A stretch of DNA of 10,801 bases from an uncultured Acetatifactor sp. (GTDB lineage Bacteria; Bacillota; Clostridia; Lachnospirales; Lachnospiraceae), in NCBI GenBank assembly GCA_910585015.1, contig CAJUCT010000085.1, positions 1-10,801 on the forward strand, read 5' to 3'. Below the pieces are notes generated by a model. The model searched no databases. It saw only the letters and a program-made list of their open reading frames with translations, and was not told the origin of the DNA. Shown in pieces: positions 7,022 to 10,801 of the stretch; positions within the stretch are counted from its first letter, which is position 1, and every line of letters starts with the position of its first letter. The position numbers and the translations under genes were made by a program.

Positions 7022-7250
7022 TACTATCATGCAAAACTCCATACTATCACGGAAACTCATATACAAACACGAAAACTCCGAGCAGTTTCCGTGTTTGTAT
7101 TATATCTCCCGTTTATCGACAGCATTTTCCGTCAAGCTAATACACCTTTCAGCCAAAACCGCCAATATCCTACTCCTTTTTACCTTTCCGTTTTATACTA
7201 TCACGGAAACCCCCGACTTTTGCGTGAAAGTATACTTTTGCCTGATAGTA
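7022..7250. repeat. Iteron-like array, seven 15-16 bp repeats
   Basis: Repeats resemble TACTATCACGGAAAC. Forward copies start at 7022 (TACTATCATGCAAAAC), 7042 (TACTATCACGGAAAC), 7062 (TACAAACACGAAAAC) and 7196 (TACTATCACGGAAAC). Reverse copies occupy 7085-7099 (complement TACAAACACGGAAAC), 7217-7232 (TACTTTCACGCAAAAG) and 7235-7250 (TACTATCAGGCAAAAG). The first three are exactly 20 bp apart, two helical turns. Copies 3 and 4 form a 16-bp stem with one mismatch. Such regular arrays usually bind a replication initiator, partition protein or repressor. No initiator gene is in the window, so the binding protein is unknown. There is no supported gene in this stretch. Confidence 0.7.
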
Positions 7251-7297
7251 CGATTTTTTCCCCAATCGCCATCCTATCAGCGGCATCTAAAAACACG

Positions 7298-7332
7298 AAA
7301 AAAGGGGTTCACCACCCACCGTGATGAACCCC
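7298..7332 (-). terminator. Strong intrinsic terminator
   Basis: On the minus strand GGGGTTCA...TGAACCCC forms an 8-bp stem extended by a mismatch and three more pairs (GTG/CAC), with a 5-base loop, followed by TTTTTT. It sits 9 bases past the TGA of a short coding remnant at 7341, which suggests that a complete gene once ended here. Confidence 0.8.
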
Positions 7333-7340
7333 ACCAAACC

Positions 7341-7436
7341 TCAAAATCCCTTGATTTTAAGCCATTCTTCAATACTTTTGCCTGTTAATACCCAAAATCC
7401 TATGGCATCATTTGGAAATAGCCGCCTGTGCCGCTG
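7341..7436 (-). pseudogene. Coding remnant, C-terminal end of an unknown gene
   Basis: On the minus strand an open stretch with no ATG, GTG or TTG start reads NDAIGFWVLTGKSIEEWL and then KIKGF before TGA, directly ahead of a strong terminator. Another frame upstream reads KSHQSITAAQAAISK and stops at the junction, as if one base separated two parts of one gene. Composition looks protein-like, but the family is not recognised. It may be the tail of a small DNA-binding protein lost during element turnover. A chance open frame is possible. Confidence 0.35.
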
Positions 7437-7451
7437 TTATGCTTTGATGAC

Positions 7452-7510
7452 TTTTTACCCCGGGGTAAAAATATTTACCCCTTTTACCCCACCTGTGAGG
7501 AATTTACCCC
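7452..7510. repeat. TTTACCCC array with a perfect 20-bp palindrome
   Basis: TTTTTACCCCGGGGTAAAAA (7452-7471) is a perfect palindrome. Further TTTACCCC copies start at 7474, 7483 and 7503. With the first copy at 7454, start-to-start distances are 20, 9 and 20 bp. The arrangement suggests a multi-site target for a dimeric DNA-binding protein. No protein can be named. Confidence 0.6.
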
Positions 7511-7513
7511 ACC

Positions 7514-7535
7514 CAATTTGCGGTTCGACAAATTG
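7514..7535. repeat. Inverted repeat, oriT-like candidate
   Basis: CAATTTG, 8 bases and CAAATTG form a perfect 7-bp dyad immediately beside the TTTACCCC array. Relaxase recognition sites in clostridial mobile elements commonly contain a dyad of this size next to the nick site. No relaxase gene is in the window and no known nick sequence is recognised, so this is only a candidate. Confidence 0.3.
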
Positions 7536-7612
7536 CGATTTTGCCGCTAAAACCCCCTTGTTTTTTTGCGGAATCCGGTATAGAATGATTTCAGCGGAAC
7601 GCTCCGCAGCGT

Positions 7613-7641
7613 TTGACAATTCCGCATAAATCTGCTAAGAT
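7613..7641 (+). promoter_or_regulatory. Promoter of the candidate antitoxin RNA
   Basis: A consensus TTGACA (7613-7618), a 17-base spacer and TAAGAT (7636-7641). No ORF with a ribosome site follows before the terminator at 7690-7742, so the product should be a small RNA starting near 7648. Confidence 0.75.
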
Positions 7642-7647
7642 ATACTT

Positions 7648-7742
7648 ACATAAAGGTACTGCCGATAGACGGCTAGTCCGAATTTAGGTCAACAAAAATA
7701 GTCGCCTTAGTTTTGCAGACTGTGGGGCGGCTATTTTTGTGG
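7648..7742 (+). ncRNA. Candidate antisense antitoxin RNA, about 95 nt
   Basis: The limits are inferred: a start about 7 bases after the -10 box and an end at the bidirectional terminator. The RNA converges on the 34-codon toxin gene and overlaps its 3' end and terminator by about 50 bases, as in type I systems such as par/fst of Enterococcus or txpA/ratA of Bacillus. It has no credible coding content. Its first 30 bases resemble the leader of the toxin mRNA (GGTRCTGCC...GGCTAGT), which is unusual. The expected role is to pair with the toxin mRNA and block translation or trigger decay. Confidence 0.6.
7690..7742. terminator. Bidirectional terminator of the toxin and antitoxin RNAs
   Basis: Arms 7690-7706 and 7726-7742 match at 15 of 17 positions in inverted orientation, with a 19-base loop. 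Both strands end the 3' arm with CTATTTTTG. The toxin stop codon lies inside the right arm, so the hairpin is shared between the two converging RNAs. Confidence 0.8.
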
Positions 7743-7835
7743 TTTATTATTATCCTTGCTTCCGATGGCGTATCCGAGACCGAAGCAGGTCAGGCATAAG
7801 CCAAGCACTGAAATCAATCCTTCAATCGTCAACAT
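7731..7835 (-). CDS. Small membrane peptide, candidate type I (holin-like) toxin
   Basis: A 34-residue ORF, too short for routine gene calls. It starts MLTIEGLISVLGLCL, continues through a hydrophobic stretch TCFGLGYAIG and ends with the charged tail SKDNNKPQK. This one-helix plan with a polar C-terminus is that of type I toxins and the short holin-like toxins of Firmicutes. The ATG has AAAGGAGGG nine bases upstream, an excellent ribosome site. It has its own promoter (7950-7978), a structured leader of about 110 bases and a terminator shared with a convergent small RNA. These four features together make a real gene likely. The expected action is insertion in the cell's own membrane when the antitoxin RNA is lost, stabilising the mobile element. 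Family membership is judged from pattern and recall only. Confidence 0.75.
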   Translation of the reverse strand: MLTIEGLISVLGLCLTCFGLGYAIGSKDNNKPQK

Positions 7836-7884
7836 CCACTCAGCCCTCCTTTCCCAGATTCCTGCAAGCAGGTTTCTATGTAAT

Positions 7885-7905
7885 CGGAGGGTCACAGTCC
7901 CTCCG
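7885..7905 (-). promoter_or_regulatory. Toxin leader hairpin that can compete for the ribosome site
   Basis: On the minus strand CGGAGGG, a 7-base loop and CCCTCCG form a perfect 7-bp stem. The CCCTCC arm is also exactly complementary to the toxin ribosome site GGAGGG (7844-7849). The leader can thus either form this hairpin and free the site, or pair the arm with the site and hide it. Confidence 0.5.
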
Positions 7906-7949
7906 CAGAAGAACTAGCCGCCTACCGTTATGGCAGCACCCGTATGAAT

Positions 7950-7978
7950 ATTTTATCAGAAAATGTCGGACGCTACAA
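7950..7978 (-). promoter_or_regulatory. Promoter of the candidate toxin gene
   Basis: On the minus strand TTGTAG (7973-7978), a 17-base spacer and TAAAAT (7950-7955), with TGA before the -10 as a TGn extension. Transcription should start near 7943. The spacer and leader resemble those of the antitoxin promoter. Confidence 0.65.
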
Positions 7979-8063
7979 GATGGTTTTCCGGCTTTTTTCT
8001 TTTTCCGCTTGCAATCCCGCCAAAACAGAGGTAAGCTACGACACCACGGAAGGAGGGATTGGA

Positions 8064-8372
8064 TTGGAAAAAGATTCTGCATTGTACCAGCTCATGGACA
8101 CCCGCATGCACAGCGTCATGAACGGCATCGTGAGCAGTGACGGGGAATACCAGGCGATTCTCCGCAAGTCGGACATATACTCCGGCGAACTGGACAGGAT
8201 GGATTTATCAAAAGAAATCCGGCTGCTGATTGACCGGTACGTCAGTGAGCAGAACGCGCTGGGCTCCCGGTTTGGGATGCTCGCCTACCTGTTGGGATTT
8301 TCCGACTGCAAGGCCATGTTTTTAGGGAAATGCCTGCCGACAGAAGCAAAAGAAATGAACACAGAATTGTAA
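8064..8372 (+). CDS. Conserved-looking small helical protein of unknown function
   Basis: The protein has 102 residues and no recognised catalytic motif. The chosen start is TTG at 8064 with AGGAGG seven bases upstream; the longer ATG-initiated frame from 7944 lacks a ribosome site and overlaps the toxin promoter. The sequence is acidic and predicted helical (YQLMDTRMHSVMNGIVSSDG, LRKSDIYSGELDRM, IRLLIDRYVSEQNALGSRFG), ending in a more hydrophobic MLAYLLGFSDCKAMFLG. Proteins of this size and style are frequent beside recombinase genes at the ends of clostridial integrative elements, and it may be related to the DUF6809-like group; that link is from recall and uncertain. It converges on the serine recombinase and has a strong terminator. 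A possible weak promoter is TTGCAA-17-TAAGCT at 8009-8037. Confidence 0.75.
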   Translation: MEKDSALYQLMDTRMHSVMNGIVSSDGEYQAILRKSDIYSGELDRMDLSKEIRLLIDRYVSEQNALGSRFGMLAYLLGFSDCKAMFLGKCLPTEAKEMNTEL

Positions 8373-8384
8373 CCGCAAATCGGT

Positions 8385-8438
8385 GACAGGGCGGAAAGGC
8401 TGCGCCACAGCCCTTCCGCCCTGTCCCTCTTTCGTTTT
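8385..8438 (+). terminator. Strong terminator between the small gene and the recombinase
   Basis: Arms starting GACAGGGCGGAA (8385) and ending TTCCGCCCTGTC (8425) pair over 12 bp, continue past a one-base mismatch with GGCTG/CAGCC, and close with a short loop. CCTCTTTCGTTTT follows on the plus strand. It begins 13 bases after the small gene's stop. On the minus strand the U-tract is poor, though the stem may still help end the recombinase transcript. Confidence 0.85.
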
Positions 8439-10149
8439 AAATGAATATCCACGCCTCCAGCTCCGCATACCTGTTGGATTTTGACCACTGCGGGTGTTTC
8501 CTGAACCACGCCCGCTCGTCATCCGGCGTGACCGTTATCTTCTTGAAATAAACGGGGGAACCGGCATCATCCAGTCCCCCTCCCGCATCGGGGCTTAGGT
8601 TTAGGAGCCACTCGAAGCGGTCTTCGTAAACCCTCACCCCTGACACATATCTATCCATTTCCTCTTCTGAAAATTCCCCGTCCTCCGGCATGGCGGACTG
8701 CCCCATGAGCTTTTGCAGGTTTTCCAGCTTGCCGCTCACGTCCGCCTCCGTGGCGGGCTCCACGTCCCCGTACTGCTCCATCCGCTGCTCCAGTTCCGCG
8801 ATCCGCTCCCCAACCTCCTGCTGCTTTCGGCTGAATACCTCTTTCGGTATCTCGTTGTTCATCCTCATGTCGAGCAGCGTCTCATATCTGCCCCGCTCCT
8901 TTTTGAGCTGTTCTTCTATGATTTCCTTATCCCGCAGGACTTCTGACTGCTCCACCCCGGCGATGCCGCACCCCAGCACCGCCGCCGCGTTCAGGAGCGT
9001 CCCCTCCGGGTCATCGAACACGGCGTGGAGGACTTTCTGCGCCATCGTGTACATCTTCCAGTCCTGCACCAGCGGCGAGCGGCAGACGTTCTCAATGCTC
9101 AGGCCGTTTTTCAGCCTTGCCGCTATGGTCCCCGTCCGGGTCTGGTCGTAGCATTTATAGGTGTAGGTGATGAAGTCCGTCTTGGTATGCCACTTGGTCT
9201 TTGCGAAGGCGTGGCCGCACTGGCACCGCATCTTCCTGCGCCAGAGGTCGTCCGAATGGACGCCCTTGTTCTTCCGGCGCTGCCCCATCTGCGCGTCCTT
9301 TTCCGCCATCATCTTCTGCACCCTCTCGAACTCCTCCTTGGTGACGATGGGCTGGTGCTTCCCCTCCACGATGACGCGCTCCAGCTCCCCCTTGTTCTTC
9401 GCCCTTTTCTGTTCCAGGTAGTCCGGCACGTATTCCTTCCGGTATTCCAGTTCGCCGCAGTAAAGGCGGTTTTTCAGGATATGGCCGACGGTGGCGTAAT
9501 GCCACATCGTCTTCCCCATCGCCGTGCGGCGGCCTTCCTTTTCAAGCTGCTTCATGATCTTGTGGTAGCCGTTGCCCGCAAGGTACAGGTCGAATATCCT
9601 CCTGACCGTTTCCGCCTGTTCCTCATTGATGACGTATTCCGGCCCCACCTTGTCATAGCCAAGCACGTTCCCGGTGCCGTAGACCACCCCGTTCTGGAAG
9701 GAGACCATCTGCCCCGCCTTCACCCGCATGGAGGTCTTTTTCGATTCGTTCTGCGCGAGGGTCGCCATGATGGTCAGCCGAAGCTCCCCGTCCTCATCGT
9801 TCATGGTCCATATGCCGTCCTCGGTGAAATACACCTCAATCCCCATCCGCTTCAAGAGCCTCGTCTGCTGGAGGGTGTCCACCGTGTTCCTTGCGAACCT
9901 CGATACCTCCCTCGTGACGATTAAATCGAAATGTCCGTCCTTCGCGTCCTCCATCATCCGCACGAAGTTTTTCCGCTTGGATATGGAGGTGCCGGTGATC
10001 CCTTCATCGATATACCGGCGGTACAATACCCAGTCCGGGTGCCTGTCTATCAGGTCATCGTAATACTGCACCTGGTTCTCCAATGCTGAAAGCTGTGCCT
10101 CATGCTCTGTTGAAACCCTTGCATATATCGCAACTTTCCTTATCCGCAT
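8437..10149 (-). CDS. Large serine recombinase (site-specific integrase)
   Basis: It catalyses integration and excision of a mobile element through a serine-DNA intermediate. With the ATG at 10149 it has 570 residues. The resolvase catalytic domain (about 4-150) carries the nucleophile Ser13 in IYARVST and the arginine cluster TREVSRFARN (Arg80, Arg84, Arg87). The recombinase domain spans about 160-275 (GNVLGYDKVGPEYVINEEQA, YCGELEYRK). A zinc-ribbon region has Cys309, Cys311, Cys333 and Cys356, and a coiled coil lies about 400-460. This is the full TndX/TnpX/phage-integrase-like layout with no break. The start is chosen because AGGAG is 9 bases from ATG 10149 but only 3 from ATG 10155, and nothing supports 10218. 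It lies at the edge of what appears to be the element, next to a broken phage polymerase gene. Confidence 0.93.
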   Translation of the reverse strand: MRIRKVAIYARVSTEHEAQLSALENQVQYYDDLIDRHPDWVLYRRYIDEGITGTSISKRKNFVRMMEDAKDGHFDLIVTREVSRFARNTVDTLQQTRLLKRMGIEVYFTEDGIWTMNDEDGELRLTIMATLAQNESKKTSMRVKAGQMVSFQNGVVYGTGNVLGYDKVGPEYVINEEQAETVRRIFDLYLAGNGYHKIMKQLEKEGRRTAMGKTMWHYATVGHILKNRLYCGELEYRKEYVPDYLEQKRAKNKGELERVIVEGKHQPIVTKEEFERVQKMMAEKDAQMGQRRKNKGVHSDDLWRRKMRCQCGHAFAKTKWHTKTDFITYTYKCYDQTRTGTIAARLKNGLSIENVCRSPLVQDWKMYTMAQKVLHAVFDDPEGTLLNAAAVLGCGIAGVEQSEVLRDKEIIEEQLKKERGRYETLLDMRMNNEIPKEVFSRKQQEVGERIAELEQRMEQYGDVEPATEADVSGKLENLQKLMGQSAMPEDGEFSEEEMDRYVSGVRVYEDRFEWLLNLSPDAGGGLDDAGSPVYFKKITVTPDDERAWFRKHPQWSKSNRYAELEAWIFI

Positions 10150-10282
10150 CTGCATCCGCTCCTTTCCGTCCCTGCCCCGCAGGGCTCCCGCATTTTTCTT
10201 TAAAATAAGGCCCCGCATCCTTTGGGTTTCCTACCCTGCAGTAGATTGACGCCCTCAGTTTTTTTCCCTCTTTATCTGCCAT
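10100..10282 (-). CDS. Short ORF resembling a recombinase N-terminus without the catalytic serine
   Basis: This 60-residue ORF overlaps the recombinase start by 50 bases in another frame. The ATG at 10282 has AGGAG 11 bases upstream. Residues 7-20 read KKLRASIYCRVGNP, which parallels the recombinase's own RIRKVAIYARVST, but the catalytic serine position is glycine. After this the sequence becomes basic and low-complexity (GQGRKGADADADKES) and no longer looks like a resolvase domain. It may be a leader that couples translation to the recombinase, a regulatory mini-protein, or the decayed start of a second recombinase gene. The ribosome site and clean start argue for translation, but the function is unknown. 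Confidence 0.45.
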   Translation of the reverse strand: MADKEGKKLRASIYCRVGNPKDAGPYFKEKCGSPAGQGRKGADADADKESCDICKGFNRA

Positions 10283-10343
10283 GACCGTCTGCGCTCCTTT
10301 CTTTTTGGGTAGTCTATTAATCACTCTGAAAGGCCGTAAAGTC

Positions 10344-10360
10344 AAGCGGTCTGGCCGCTT
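10344..10360. repeat. Inverted repeat upstream of the recombinase region
   Basis: AAGCGG, 5 bases and CCGCTT form a perfect 6-bp dyad about 60 bases upstream of the short ORF. It could be an operator or part of an attachment site for the serine recombinase, whose sites are imperfect dyads of roughly 50 bp. It cannot be decided from the sequence alone. Confidence 0.35.
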
Positions 10361-10388
10361 TCTTCCTATATAGATGCCGCCTTACATT

Positions 10389-10418
10389 CGGGTGGTGAAT
10401 GCAAGCGAAATCCACCCG
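10389..10418. repeat. Inverted repeat near the presumed element-polymerase junction
   Basis: CGGGTGG (10389-10395), a 16-base loop and CCACCCG (10412-10418) form a perfect 7-bp dyad, about 30 bases from where similarity to phage DNA polymerase stops. It may be part of the element's end. Confidence 0.35.
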
Positions 10419-10801
10419 TTCCTCTTTTCCGCATAGGCTTTGAGCACATTCCGGGCTGCCCTTTCCGATCTCCGCCATCGGGATGCCGAACATCCTTGAT
10501 GCCGTCATCTCATACAGCTTCCCGTCACCACGGAAAACGTCCAGCACCCATTCCTCGCCGGAGAGCCATCCCATGACACGGGCTTCAATGGCAGAAAAGT
10601 CCGCCACCACAAAGCGGCATCCCTGCTTTGGGATAAAGGCTGTACGGATTAATTCTGAAAGCACATTCGGTGTGGAATCGTATAATAGTTCGATATCTTC
10701 AAAACGCCCCTGCTTCACAAGATCCCTCGCCAGTTCCAGATCGGGAATGTAGTTTTTTGGCAGATTTTGGATTTGCACTATTTTGCCTGACCATCTTGAC
10801 G

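Larger units (their letters stand above)
10317..10801 (-). pseudogene. Phage-type family A DNA polymerase, fragment truncated after motif A
   Basis: The frame is open to the window edge, so the gene continues to the right. The visible part starts SRWSGKIVQIQNLPKNY, the conserved region of phage polymerase I-like enzymes, and includes motif A as RFVVADFSAIEARVMGWLSG. After GKGSPE (about 10449) the normal continuation (YALRQKGKVAELALGYQGG-like) is absent. It is replaced by about 43 unrelated residues (CAQSLCGKEERVDF..., ending DFTAFQSD) up to a stop at 10317. Motifs B and C, needed for catalysis, are thus missing. This fits insertion of the recombinase-bearing element into a prophage polymerase gene, with the 3' half expected at the element's other end, outside this window. 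Internal loss by deletion is the alternative. The ORF's apparent GTG start at 10778 is not a real start. Confidence 0.85.

Noticed and set aside
7100..7165. 21-residue TTG-started ORF (minus strand) with AAAGGAG seven bases upstream, inside the iteron-like region
   Set aside because: The ribosome site is good, but the peptide (MAVLAERCISLTENAVDKRE and one more residue) has no feature, and its stop lies in one of the repeats. Chance is likely in a region rich in AGGAG-like words.
7022..7250. CRISPR array
   Set aside because: Repeats are short, divergent and in both orientations, with no uniform spacers and no cas genes.
7029..7388. Plus-strand open frame of 119 codons
   Set aside because: It covers the repeat array and a minus-strand terminator, has no ribosome site, and its composition is not protein-like. 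The array explains the lack of stops better.
7944..8063. N-terminal extension of the small plus-strand gene to the ATG at 7944
   Set aside because: The extension has no ribosome site, includes the toxin promoter, and reads as low-complexity (FRLFSFSACNPAKTE). TTG at 8064 has an ideal AGGAGG.
9025..9924. Plus-strand open frame of 299 codons opposite the recombinase
   Set aside because: It is an antisense shadow of the GC-rich recombinase gene, rich in Leu, His, Pro and Val with no domain pattern. The recombinase on the minus strand has all its family motifs.
10150..10218. Recombinase start at ATG 10218
   Set aside because: There is no ribosome site there and the added 23 residues precede the conserved resolvase start. 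ATG 10149 has AGGAG at 9 bases.
10317..10448. Group II intron or other intron at the polymerase break
   Set aside because: The junction lacks a GUGYG-type 5' intron end and no reverse transcriptase is present. A recombinase-driven insertion fits better.

Overview
The window looks like chromosomal plus mobile DNA of an anaerobic clostridium of the Lachnospiraceae type. The inference rests on strong AGGAGG ribosome sites, TTG/GTG starts, a GHKL/LytTR two-component pair, a large serine recombinase and the protein families present. No 16S or other marker is present, so the assignment is by style only.

Left part (1-5700). A minus-strand two-component operon encodes a LytTR response regulator (TTG start) followed, with a 4-base overlap, by a multi-pass membrane histidine kinase of the AgrC/GHKL type. 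Upstream of it lie two direct repeats spaced 21 bp that could be the regulator's own site. Next comes a three-gene minus-strand operon: class 1B dihydroorotate dehydrogenase (pyrD), a radical SAM protein and the NADH pyrophosphatase NudC. It starts at an extended -10 promoter and ends at an intrinsic terminator. Divergent from pyrD is a small HxlR-family redox-type regulator with a near-consensus promoter; a perfect inverted repeat lies between the two promoters.

Middle (5700-7700). A FAD-dependent geranylgeranyl-reductase-like oxidoreductase converges on hxlR at a shared terminator. Its 3' end is frameshifted, so the reading frame runs through the terminator. To its right is a gene-poor stretch of nearly 900 bp packed with non-coding structure: an iteron-like array (seven 15-16 bp repeats, three of them exactly 20 bp apart), two minus-strand terminators, a small coding remnant, a TTTACCCC array with a perfect 20-bp palindrome, and an inverted repeat that could be part of an oriT.

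Right part (7600-10801). This part has the character of the end of an integrative element. It contains a candidate type I toxin-antitoxin locus: a 34-residue one-helix membrane peptide and a convergent small RNA that share a bidirectional terminator. The two RNAs have related promoters and related 5' leaders. Next are a small conserved-looking protein gene and a large serine recombinase preceded by an overlapping short ORF that resembles a recombinase N-terminus without the catalytic serine. At the right edge is the middle of a phage-type family A DNA polymerase, cut off after motif A. The simplest reading is that a serine-recombinase element inserted in or next to a prophage polymerase gene. 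The left end of the element cannot be placed from this window.
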